DNA of 21,112 nt, taken from positions 1-21,112 of the forward strand of contig DASWOP010000007.1 of NCBI GenBank assembly GCA_036404255.1, in the 5' to 3' direction. The notes below the pieces were generated by a model. It was not told where the DNA came from and searched no databases. It saw nothing but the letters and a program-made list of their open reading frames with translations. Position numbers and translations under genes: made by a program. The DNA comes from JARLFX01 sp036404255. Lineage in GTDB: Bacteria; Acidobacteriota; Terriglobia; Terriglobales; Acidobacteriaceae. Positions 14,145 to 20,996 of the stretch are shown in pieces. The stretch's first letter is position 1. Each line of letters starts with the position of its first letter.

Positions 14145-15573
14145 AGCAGCACTGCAAAATTCCGAACTGAACGCAACGCTCGTCCCGGCCCAGCCTTACC
14201 GCATCCTCATCATCGACGACGAAGCCGCCATCCGCGAATCGCTGGAGACCCTGCTGACCCTCGAAGGCTTCGCCATTGAGACCGCATCCGATGGCTCCAT
14301 CGGCCTGGATAAGCTCGCTCAGAGCAACTACGATCTTCTCCTGCTCGATCTCGCCCTTCCCGGCGAGAGCGGCATCGATCTCCTGCCCCGCATCCTCGCC
14401 CGCACGCCCGATCTTCCCGTCATCATGATCACGGCCTTCGGCACCGTGGGCAACGTGGTAGACGCCATCAACGCTGGCGCAAAAAACTTCGTGCAAAAGC
14501 CGTGGGATAACGAAAAGCTCCTCGCCGACATCCGTTCCGCCATCGCCCGCAGCCGCGCTGAAGAGGAAGTCGTCCACCTCAAGCGCACCCTCAAGCAGCG
14601 CTACAACTTTGAGAACATCGTCGGCAAGAGCGAGCCTATGCTGCGCCTCTTCGACCTTGTCTCCCAGGTCGCACCCAGCCGCTCCACCGTCCTCATCCAG
14701 GGCGAGAGCGGCACCGGCAAAGAGCTCATCGCCAAGGCGCTCCACGCCAGCTCGCCCCGCCGCGACAAGCCCTTCATCCCGGTCAACACCGGCGCCATGC
14801 CCACCGACCTGCTCGAATCCACCCTCTTTGGCCACGTCAAGGGCGCATTCACCTCCGCCATCGCAGCTAAGAAGGGTCTCTTCGAAGTCGCCAACGGCGG
14901 CACTCTCTTTCTCGACGAGATCGGCACCATGGGCATGGACACCCAGGCAAAGGTCCTCCGCGTGCTGCAGGACCGCCGCTTCATGCACCTCGGCGGCGTC
15001 CACGAAATTCAGGTAGACGTACGCATCATCGCTGCCACCAACGTCGATCTGCAGCAGGCCGTCCGTGAGGGACGCTTCCGCGAAGACCTCTACTACCGCC
15101 TCAATGTGATCCAGCTTGACCTGCCGCCGCTACGCAACCGCCGCGAAGACATCCCCCTGCTCGCCGCCCACTTCCTGAAGTTCTACGCAGACGAGAACGG
15201 CATGGCACCGCGCAAGCTCGCGCCAGAAACCCTCCGTATGCTGATGGACCACGAGTGGCCCGGCAACGTCCGCGAGTTGGAGAATGTTATCGAGCGCGGC
15301 GTCGTGCTCTCCACTGCGCCGGAGATCGGCCCCGACCTTCTCCCCGCCTCCATCAGCGGTAACCCCTACTCCGCCGGGCTGATCGAGCACAAGCCAGACA
15401 CCTCCCTCTTCGACATCATGGAAGAGCTCGAGCGCCGCATCATCACCGACCGCCTGGAGCGTTGCAGTTGGAACCAGACCGACACCGCCGAGTTCTTCAA
15501 ACTCCCTCTCTCCACCCTCAACCAGAAGATCAAGCGCCTGAACATCGAAATCCGCAAGCGCCACAAGGAATAG
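14137..15573 (+). CDS. NtrC-family response regulator, sigma-54-type transcription activator
   Basis: Output partner of the upstream kinase. Receiver domain about 20-137: acidic pair Asp27/Asp28, phospho-acceptor Asp71 (LLLLDLALPG), Thr99 and Lys121 (VQKPW). AAA+ domain about 158-395: Walker A GESGTGKE (189-196), loop GAFTSA (236-241), Walker B GGTLFLDEIG (254-263) and the arginine-finger region FREDLYYRLNV (314-324). The C-terminal Fis-type helix-turn-helix is at about 430-470 (CSWNQTDTAEFFKLPLSTLN). At 478 residues it is full length. The loop that contacts sigma-54 reads GAFTSA instead of GAFTGA, keeping Thr but replacing the second Gly by Ser. It overlaps the kinase by eight bases (ATG at 14137, kinase stop at 14142-14144), implying coupled translation. 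Target promoters are not identified. Confidence 0.93.
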   Translation: MSEAALQNSELNATLVPAQPYRILIIDDEAAIRESLETLLTLEGFAIETASDGSIGLDKLAQSNYDLLLLDLALPGESGIDLLPRILARTPDLPVIMITAFGTVGNVVDAINAGAKNFVQKPWDNEKLLADIRSAIARSRAEEEVVHLKRTLKQRYNFENIVGKSEPMLRLFDLVSQVAPSRSTVLIQGESGTGKELIAKALHASSPRRDKPFIPVNTGAMPTDLLESTLFGHVKGAFTSAIAAKKGLFEVANGGTLFLDEIGTMGMDTQAKVLRVLQDRRFMHLGGVHEIQVDVRIIAATNVDLQQAVREGRFREDLYYRLNVIQLDLPPLRNRREDIPLLAAHFLKFYADENGMAPRKLAPETLRMLMDHEWPGNVRELENVIERGVVLSTAPEIGPDLLPASISGNPYSAGLIEHKPDTSLFDIMEELERRIITDRLERCSWNQTDTAEFFKLPLSTLNQKIKRLNIEIRKRHKE

Positions 15574-15601
15574 CAATCTCCATTGCCACAGAAGCGGGTG
15601 C

Positions 15602-15631
15602 CCCGGGTCTCGCTTCTGAGACCCGGGTTTT
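15602..15631 (+). terminator. Terminator-like family B hairpin after the two-component operon
   Basis: A perfect 10-bp GC-rich stem CCCGGGTCTC/GAGACCCGGG (15602-15611 with 15618-15627) with a six-base loop is followed directly by TTTT. It lies 28 bases after the regulator stop codon and faces the direction of transcription. The whole repeat unit covers 15592-15630 and is identical to 9075-9113. Confidence 0.7.
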
Positions 15632-15752
15632 CGCAGCGGCACATCTCTTACCCAAATACGGAAAAATCACCCTCCCCATCACCGAATCCCCTCCTACCTG
15701 CATCTGATAAAGTGAGCTACAGCAACCCAGCACCAAGAAGAATCCCCATACG

Positions 15753-16532
15753 ATGAAATTTCGCTCGCCAGAAGATTTTGCCAAGTCCAGTGTCTTAGCC
15801 GTGCAGGAGTACTCCCTGCTCTGCATCCGAGCCGTGGCCAATCTCTTCACGGCACCGCGCTATTGGGCAGACATCTACACCCAGGCAGACTCCATCGGCG
15901 TCGGCTCGCTGCCCATCGTCCTGCTCACCGGCTTCTTCACCGGCTGCGTCCTCGCCCTGCAATCCGCCACCGCCCTTGCTCAGTTCGGCGCCAAAAATGT
16001 CACCGGCCAGCTCGTCTCACTCTCCATGGTGAAGGAGCTCGGCCCCGTCCTTACCAGTCTCATGGTCTCCGGCCGCAATGCCTCCGGTATGGCCAGCGAA
16101 CTCGGCTCCATGCAGGTCACCGAGCAGATTGACGCCATGCGCGCCCTCGGCACTGACCCTATCCGCAAGCTGGTCACGCCGCGCATCGTCTCCACCGTGG
16201 TCATGCTCTTCTTCCTCACCGTCATCTCCGATGCCGTCGGCATCCTCGGCGGCGCCATGGTCAGCATCTACATGCTTGGGATCGACGGCTCGCAGTACTT
16301 CCACATCGCCTACCAGACCCTGCTCTACCCAGACGTCCTCCAGGGCCTGACCAAGCCCATCTTCTTCGGCTTCATCATCGCCAGCATCGGCTGCTACTTC
16401 GGCATCAATACCCGCGGAGGCACCCAGGGCGTCGGCAAATCCACCACCCAGGCCGTCGTCTTCTCCTCCGTCATCATCATCGTGGTGGACTTCCTTATCA
16501 GCCGCACCATGATCGGCATCTTCGGACGCTAA
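15753..16532 (+). CDS. mlaE: MlaE-family ABC transporter permease (lipid transport)
   Basis: Inner-membrane permease of an MCE-type lipid transporter that moves phospholipid between inner and outer membrane. The 259-residue length is standard. The family signature is clear: KELGPVLTSLMVSGRNASGM followed by ASELGSMQVTEQIDAMRALG at about 95-133, with hydrophobic segments at about 50-80, 145-180 and 200-257 and the TRGGTQGVGKSTTQAVV segment near the C-terminus. The start at 15753 gives the usual amphipathic N-terminus. Only a weak purine stretch (AAGAAGAA) precedes it. The ATPase gene begins four bases after the stop codon, so the two are co-transcribed. No MlaD (MCE) substrate-binding gene follows. 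Confidence 0.93.
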   Translation: MKFRSPEDFAKSSVLAVQEYSLLCIRAVANLFTAPRYWADIYTQADSIGVGSLPIVLLTGFFTGCVLALQSATALAQFGAKNVTGQLVSLSMVKELGPVLTSLMVSGRNASGMASELGSMQVTEQIDAMRALGTDPIRKLVTPRIVSTVVMLFFLTVISDAVGILGGAMVSIYMLGIDGSQYFHIAYQTLLYPDVLQGLTKPIFFGFIIASIGCYFGINTRGGTQGVGKSTTQAVVFSSVIIIVVDFLISRTMIGIFGR

Positions 16533-16536
16533 CGCC

Positions 16537-17373
16537 ATGACCGAAATCTCCCCAGCCGAGCAGCCGCAAACACCGCCGGAACCCACCGGCCCAGTCGTCG
16601 TCTTCGACAACGTCTCTATCGCCTTCGAAGACAAACAGGTGCTGGAAGACATCTCCTTCACCGTCGAGCCCGGCGAAACCCGCATCGTCCTCGGCCCTGC
16701 CGGCTGCGGCAAGAGCGTTCTCCTCAAACTCGTCGACGGTCTCATCCATCCGGACTCAGGCAGCATCCACGTCTTCGGCGAAGAGGTCAGCGCCATGCGC
16801 GAGATCGATCTCTTCAAACTCCGCGCGCGCATCGGCATGGTCTTTCAGGAATCAGCCCTGTTTGATTCCATGTCCGTGGAAGACAACGTTGCCTACCGCA
16901 TGCAGCAGGATCTTGTGGCCCCCGAAGAAGTCCACGAGCGCGTGCTGGAGTCGCTGCGTTTCGTAGAACTCGAAGCCGCCATCGCCAAATTCCCATCCGA
17001 GCTCTCCGGCGGCATGCGCCGTCGCGTCGCCATCGCGCGCGCCGTCGTCACCAAGCCAGAACTGATCCTCTACGACTCGCCCACCGGCGGCCTGGACCCG
17101 ATCACCTCCACCACCATCATCGAACTCGTCATCAAGCAGCGCGACGCCTGGCACAATACCTCGCTCGTCGTCACCCATCGCCTGCAGGACGCCTTCATGA
17201 TGGCCACTAACGAGTACGACATCAAAGCGAAGCAGGTATGCCGCATCCCCAACAACGGCATCGATTCCAAGACCCGCTTCCTCGTGCTCAACGAAGGCAG
17301 GATCGTATTCGACGGAACCACGCAGGAGCTCGTCGCCAGCGAAGACCCGTGGATCAAGGAATACCTCACCTGA
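16537..17373 (+). CDS. mlaF: MlaF-family ABC ATPase (lipid transport)
   Basis: ATPase that pairs with the MlaE permease on the cytoplasmic face. The 278-residue protein has Walker A GPAGCGKS (53-60), the Q-loop Gln104 (MVFQESALFDSMSV), signature LSGGMRRRVAIARA (156-169) and switch His214 (VVTHRLQDAF). Walker B is LILYD (176-180) but the next residue is Ser181, where nearly all active ABC ATPases have the catalytic Glu (YDSPTGGLDP instead of YDEPTxGLDP). The codon is an unambiguous TCG at 17077-17079. The first 20 residues are Pro/Glu-rich and dispensable-looking. It begins four bases after mlaE. The partner MCE protein is probably encoded elsewhere. Confidence 0.92.
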   Translation: MTEISPAEQPQTPPEPTGPVVVFDNVSIAFEDKQVLEDISFTVEPGETRIVLGPAGCGKSVLLKLVDGLIHPDSGSIHVFGEEVSAMREIDLFKLRARIGMVFQESALFDSMSVEDNVAYRMQQDLVAPEEVHERVLESLRFVELEAAIAKFPSELSGGMRRRVAIARAVVTKPELILYDSPTGGLDPITSTTIIELVIKQRDAWHNTSLVVTHRLQDAFMMATNEYDIKAKQVCRIPNNGIDSKTRFLVLNEGRIVFDGTTQELVASEDPWIKEYLT

Positions 17374-17380
17374 ATCCCCG

Positions 17381-17395
17381 CTGGCATCCTGCCAG
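17381..17395 (+). terminator. Short hairpin between mlaF and the lipoprotein gene
   Basis: CTGGCA-TCC-TGCCAG is a perfect 6-bp stem starting seven bases after the mlaF stop codon. There is no T-run after it, so it may be an RNA-stability or weak attenuation element and not a true terminator. Confidence 0.3.
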
Positions 17396-17423
17396 TCGCC
17401 GCTGTAAACTCAATCATTCACTC

Positions 17424-17428
17424 AGGAG
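17424..17428 (+). promoter_or_regulatory. Strong ribosome binding site AGGAG of the repeat lipoprotein
   Basis: AGGAG lies seven bases before the ATG at 17436 and fixes that start. A TAAACT hexamer at 17405-17410 could be the -10 of an own promoter, but no -35 is seen, so read-through from mlaEF is equally possible. Confidence 0.6.
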
Positions 17429-17435
17429 TACAGCC

Positions 17436-18173
17436 ATGCGTCGCTCCATCTGCCTTTCCGTCACCCTGCTCGCTCTGTTCGTCACCGGCTGCCATCGCTC
17501 CCATTCCACATCCAGCGAATCGCTCTCCGATTCCCTCGAAAGCGTTACCGGCACCAGCGACGGCGCCCTCGACATCAACAAGATGGGTGGAGACATCGCA
17601 GTCGCCGAAGCTCCCGGCGGGGCGAAACTGCACACTATGGGCGGCTCCATCGTCGTGGACAAGGTAGAAAAATCCCTCGAAGCCAATACCTCCGGCGGCG
17701 ACGTCACCATTCACTCGGCCAACGTCTCGACTCTCAAGGCAAGCACCATGGGCGGCAACATCGACATCAACTCCGCCCAGGCCACTGATCTCCAAATCTC
17801 CACCATGGGTGGCAATATCGATATCGGCTCCGCGCAAGCCGCCGATCTCCATGCCACCACCATGGGCGGCACCATCACGGCTCAAACACTCAGCGACGGC
17901 AGCATCAATCTAAAGTCGATGGGAGGTACCATCGAGCTCACCATCCCAAAAAACTCCTCCGCGCAGATCGACATTGAACTGTCCTACTCCCTCACCAGTG
18001 GCCAGCACTACACCATCACAGACAATCTCGGCCTGCAGCAGCAGACCTCAAGCTGGAACTTCTCGCACTTCTTCCCCCGCAAAACCATCTATGCCAAAGG
18101 CACCATCGGAAGCGGCAAAAACCATATCGTCATTAGAACAATCGGCGGCAACGTCGTCCTGAAAGCGCTGTAA
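17436..18173 (+). CDS. Lipoprotein with seven-fold glycine-rich repeat (beta-solenoid-like, DUF4097-like)
   Basis: A 245-residue exported lipoprotein. Residues 1-18 form a lipoprotein signal (MRRSICLSVTLLALFVTG) with the lipid-acceptor Cys19. A Ser-rich linker (20-45) follows. The rest contains a short repeat starting MGG (once SGG) at residues 50, 68, 86, 105, 124, 143 and 162, so with a period of 18-19 residues. Each unit has the form xMGGxIxI followed by alternating hydrophobic residues, as expected for one turn of a right-handed beta-helix. A last IGGNVVL lies at 236-242 after a less regular stretch. The pattern resembles putative-adhesin (DUF4097) beta-solenoids, but no function is known. 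It follows mlaF by 62 bases, so an envelope role is plausible. A terminator-like hairpin follows. Confidence 0.85.
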   Translation: MRRSICLSVTLLALFVTGCHRSHSTSSESLSDSLESVTGTSDGALDINKMGGDIAVAEAPGGAKLHTMGGSIVVDKVEKSLEANTSGGDVTIHSANVSTLKASTMGGNIDINSAQATDLQISTMGGNIDIGSAQAADLHATTMGGTITAQTLSDGSINLKSMGGTIELTIPKNSSAQIDIELSYSLTSGQHYTITDNLGLQQQTSSWNFSHFFPRKTIYAKGTIGSGKNHIVIRTIGGNVVLKAL

Positions 18174-18192
18174 CTCCACCAATTGCGCCACG

Positions 18193-18219
18193 GAAGTGGG
18201 CGCCCAGAATCTCGTTGTG
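18193..18219 (+). repeat. Degenerate left half of a family B repeat
   Basis: The stretch starts GAAGTGGGCGCCC and continues like the left half of the full copy directly downstream, but the right arm is missing, so it cannot form the hairpin. It looks like a decayed tandem copy. Confidence 0.5.
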
Positions 18220-18235
18220 CCACAGAAGTGGGTGC

Positions 18236-18265
18236 CCCAGGTCTCGATTTTGAGACCTGGGTTTT
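18236..18265 (+). terminator. Terminator-like family B hairpin with a compensatory pair change
   Basis: CCCAGGTCTC (18236-18245) pairs perfectly with GAGACCTGGG (18252-18261) and is followed by TTTT. Relative to the copies at 9085 and 15602, one G-C pair has become A-T on both arms, so pairing is preserved. It lies 62 bases after the lipoprotein stop codon, facing that gene, between two convergent genes. Confidence 0.7.
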
Positions 18266-18294
18266 CGTAGCAACACATTGTCTCCGCTGCGCTA

Positions 18295-19308
18295 TTACCG
18301 CCGGCTCTCGACCGCCACATCCCGCACCGCCCCAACCACCACCTCAGGCTCCAGAAACTGAATCCCGTGATTACTCTTCTCCGCGATCACCTGCCTGCCG
18401 TGCGTCGATAGCCGCACCAGCCGCATCTGCAGATCACTAACCCACACCGCCTGAAACGCAATCGTCCCCGGCACATCTTCCGGAGTCACCGGAGGCCCCA
18501 GCCACGGCTTCGCCGCTGTAATCACGACAAGCGGCAGATCGCCCAGCGTACCGCTCGCCCGGGCCTCTTCGCCGCTCTCGTCAAAGCGCGCAAACTCCTG
18601 CGCCTCCACGTCATCAAAATCCGTCCGCCACATCCACTGCGCCGCCACATTCTTCATCCCCGGTGGAAACAGCTTCCAGTCGCTGTCCGTCCCACTGGGC
18701 CGCGTGAAGAGCCGCAGCAGCCCTACCCGTGCCGCCGCCGGTGCCAACGCCAGCAGCACCCGTTCTTCCCTCTCCAGCGTTTGCACACGATGCGCAGGTA
18801 GCAGCCGCTTCAGCGTCGCCGTGCCATCCTCCTGCGAGCCATCCACCATCACCACGCCCGCAACCTCTGCCGGATAGAGCGCGTGATACACCCGCACGGT
18901 GTACGCGCCAAACGAATGCCCCACCAGCACGAACGGCCCCCGCTCCCCGGCATTTGCCAGCAGCGTATGCAACTCCACCGCCATCTGCCTGCTGTCGCGC
19001 GGCTGCGGCCCATTGTCGCTGGCAAAGTAGCCCGCACGGTCATACACGCAGACGCGCGCAAACTTCGCCACCTCGCGCTGCACCACCGTCCAGCCCATCG
19101 TCGCCGTGCCAATGCCGCCGTCGATCACCACCGTAGGCTGCGCCGTGCCCATGCAATCGATGCGCAGGCGGTAGCCGCCAACATCCACCATCCGCCCCTG
19201 CAGCGGAAACCGCCGCGGCACACGCCAATCCTCAAACTTCTGATAGCCCGCGCCAGCCAGCACAATCACCGCGAGCACCATCAGCGCTCTGCCAATCAGT
19301 TTCCGCAT
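18295..19308 (-). CDS. Exported or membrane-anchored alpha/beta hydrolase
   Basis: A 337-residue serine hydrolase. Residues 1-21 (MRKLIGRALMVLAVIVLAGA) are a positively charged start plus a hydrophobic helix, either an uncleaved anchor or a signal peptide. The fold hallmarks follow: IDCMGTAQPTVVIDGGIG (about 50-67, oxyanion region), VCVYDRAGYFASD (87-98), nucleophile elbow GHSFG with Ser132, VMVDGSQ (153-159) and catalytic His314 in KSNHGIQF. I chose the ATG at 19308 with AGAGG about ten bases upstream. An ATG at 19332 would add eight residues and cannot be excluded. The substrate is not predictable. It lies downstream of the GH10 xylanase on the same strand with a 129-base gap containing a repeat, so a link such as deacetylation or de-esterification of xylan is only speculation. 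Confidence 0.88.
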   Translation of the reverse strand: MRKLIGRALMVLAVIVLAGAGYQKFEDWRVPRRFPLQGRMVDVGGYRLRIDCMGTAQPTVVIDGGIGTATMGWTVVQREVAKFARVCVYDRAGYFASDNGPQPRDSRQMAVELHTLLANAGERGPFVLVGHSFGAYTVRVYHALYPAEVAGVVMVDGSQEDGTATLKRLLPAHRVQTLEREERVLLALAPAAARVGLLRLFTRPSGTDSDWKLFPPGMKNVAAQWMWRTDFDDVEAQEFARFDESGEEARASGTLGDLPLVVITAAKPWLGPPVTPEDVPGTIAFQAVWVSDLQMRLVRLSTHGRQVIAEKSNHGIQFLEPEVVVGAVRDVAVESRR

Positions 19309-19346
19309 CTGGTGTCCGCCTCTAAAGTTCATTGCATAGTAACTCT

Positions 19347-19378
19347 GTCATTCTGAGCGTAGCGAAGAATCTGCTTTT
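19347..19378. repeat. Family A intergenic repeat, GTCATTCTGAGCG form
   Basis: Nearly identical to the copy at 6581, with GTCATTCTGAGCGTAGCGAA as its first 20 bases and then GAATCTGCTTTT. It lies between the xylanase stop codon and the start of the downstream hydrolase. Confidence 0.75.
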
Positions 19379-19437
19379 CGAGGATTTACAATCCGGCGAA
19401 CCCATTGATTTCTGCACCAAACCTCTGGGATACCACG

Positions 19438-20757
19438 CTAGTTTTTCTTCGGAGCAGGCATAGACGGCAGCGTACCTGCCGGTGCCGTCGCCGGCTGCGG
19501 TACCGCAGGCACTTTGTCCGCAGCCGCCGCTTTGGCACGCGGCGTAAACGGAGTCCATGGGTTCACAGCGCTCGCCGCCGGATTCTTCAGCGACTCCAGC
19601 CGCGCGTCATACGCACCCCGCATCGCAAAGAACGCAGGCAGCGTGCGATACTCCGCATCAAACGGCAACGGTTGCAGCGCCCCATGGTCTGCACGCGGCT
19701 GTTCGCTGCTCAGCCACGTATGCCGTCCGCTGATGCCCCACGTCAGCACCGCCTTCACCGCCGTATCCGCCAGCACCACATGCAGATAGTCGCTGTACGT
19801 CGCCGCCACCGCGCGGTTGCGCTCGCGCTGGTCGCCCTGGATAGCGGAGTCCGACACATCCATCTCCGTGATGAAGACCTGCAACCCCATCGCGCGAACC
19901 TGTGCAATGAAGTGTGCCACGCCCGTGTACTGCGCACTGCTGTTCAGCGCCTCCGCTGGCAGGTGCGACTGAATACCCACGGCGTCCAGCGGCACATTGC
20001 GCGCCTTCAGCCGGCGCAGCAGCAGCAGAACCTGCGCGCGCTTCTGGTCAGAGGCGTAGTTGTCCGCCTCAATGCCGTATTCGTTGTAAGTCAGCAGAGC
20101 GCTGGGATCGGCCTGCCGCGCCGCGCGAAAAGCGATCTCGATGTAATCCTCGCCGATCAGTTCCAGCCACACCGTCTTGCGCAAACCATCCAGCCGCTGA
20201 TCGTTCGGGTCGATCGCCTCGTTCACCACGTCCCACGAATGCATCCGCCCGGCATACCGTCCCGCCACCGTTGCAATGTGCTCCGTCAGCACCTGCTTCG
20301 CATTTCCCTTGAACACCGAATCGTTGAACCACTTCGGCAGCGCGCGGTGCCACAACAGGTTATGCCCGCGCAGCTTGATGTCGTTCTTCTCGGCAAACTC
20401 GACCAGGTAATCGGCATCGGCAAACTCAAACACGCCCGGCGCAGGCCGCAGCGCCTCCCACTTCATCGCGTTCTCCGCCACCACAATGCTGCACTGCTCC
20501 GCCACCAGACCGCGGTAGCGCGTATCCATCCGCAGCGCGTGCACATCCACCGCGCACCCGCTCAGGATGTTGGCGTTCAGCGCATGTGCCTTCAACGATC
20601 CTTCGCCCAATGGACTAGCCCCCGGTGCCAACACCCTGCTTGAAGGCTGCGCCTCGCGATGATGACATCCCGCCAGCGGCAGCAGCGCGCCTGCGGCCAG
20701 CCCAGCGCCCATATTTCTGCCCAGCACCAGCAGCTCTCGCCGTGTCAGCCGATTCAT
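19438..20757 (-). CDS. GH10 endo-1,4-beta-xylanase, Tat-type lipoprotein
   Basis: Retaining glycoside hydrolase that cuts internal beta-1,4 bonds in xylan. The 439-residue precursor starts MNRLTRRELLVLGRNMG, a twin-arginine-like motif (TRRELLVL), followed by a hydrophobic stretch and a lipobox (LPLAG-Cys31), so Tat export and lipid anchoring are predicted. The GH10 barrel covers about 55-390: ENAMKWEALRP (95-105), GHNLLWH (131-137), acid/base Glu180 in WDVVNEAID, GIQSHL (261-266), nucleophile Glu298 in VFITEMDVS and TWGISGRHTWL (339-349). The C-terminal 60 residues are Ala/Pro-rich and look disordered. AGGAG lies five bases before the ATG, inside the preceding small gene, and the start overlaps that gene's stop by four bases, implying translational coupling. 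Confidence 0.93.
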   Translation of the reverse strand: MNRLTRRELLVLGRNMGAGLAAGALLPLAGCHHREAQPSSRVLAPGASPLGEGSLKAHALNANILSGCAVDVHALRMDTRYRGLVAEQCSIVVAENAMKWEALRPAPGVFEFADADYLVEFAEKNDIKLRGHNLLWHRALPKWFNDSVFKGNAKQVLTEHIATVAGRYAGRMHSWDVVNEAIDPNDQRLDGLRKTVWLELIGEDYIEIAFRAARQADPSALLTYNEYGIEADNYASDQKRAQVLLLLRRLKARNVPLDAVGIQSHLPAEALNSSAQYTGVAHFIAQVRAMGLQVFITEMDVSDSAIQGDQRERNRAVAATYSDYLHVVLADTAVKAVLTWGISGRHTWLSSEQPRADHGALQPLPFDAEYRTLPAFFAMRGAYDARLESLKNPAASAVNPWTPFTPRAKAAAADKVPAVPQPATAPAGTLPSMPAPKKN

Positions 20758-20996
20758 CCTATCTCCTGCTGGCGTGTGCTGGCAGCGGCATAGCCCTGCA
20801 TCTTACCCGTCCATGCCAGAAATCGCAGAAACTGCCGCCGCTCATGCCACGCAATCTGCCATATCTCGCGCAGGCCGATCGTCTCCGCCTTCAGGCCGGA
20901 GTAGGTTTCCATCCGCCATTTGATGTACGGGCTCCGCCACGGCCGCAGCCGCGCTCCCCGTGTCGCATTCCATATGAAACGTACAGCTCCCAGCAT
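20754..20996 (-). CDS. Small basic protein translationally coupled to the xylanase
   Basis: I do not recognise a named family. The 80-residue product is basic and Trp/Arg-rich (WNATRGARLRPWRSPYIKWRMETY, then REIWQIAWHERRQFLRFLAWTGKM). It has no signal peptide or clear membrane helix. Its TGA overlaps the xylanase ATG in ATGA at 20757-20754, and the xylanase ribosome-binding site lies inside it. This is good evidence that it is a real gene in an operon. The ATG at 20996 has GGGGAAAG five bases upstream. An amphipathic, membrane- or nucleic-acid-associated role is possible from composition only. Confidence 0.75.
   Translation of the reverse strand: MLGAVRFIWNATRGARLRPWRSPYIKWRMETYSGLKAETIGLREIWQIAWHERRQFLRFLAWTGKMQGYAAASTRQQEIG

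Noticed and set aside
19405..20643. A 412-codon open frame on the plus strand opposite the xylanase
   Set aside because: Arg/His-rich shadow of the GH10 gene, which has both catalytic glutamates and a signal sequence.
18295..20996. A dedicated xylan-utilisation locus including the downstream alpha/beta hydrolase
   Set aside because: The hydrolase lies 129 bases from the xylanase with a repeat and a possible own promoter between them, and its motifs do not identify a carbohydrate esterase. No transporter or further glycosidase is present.
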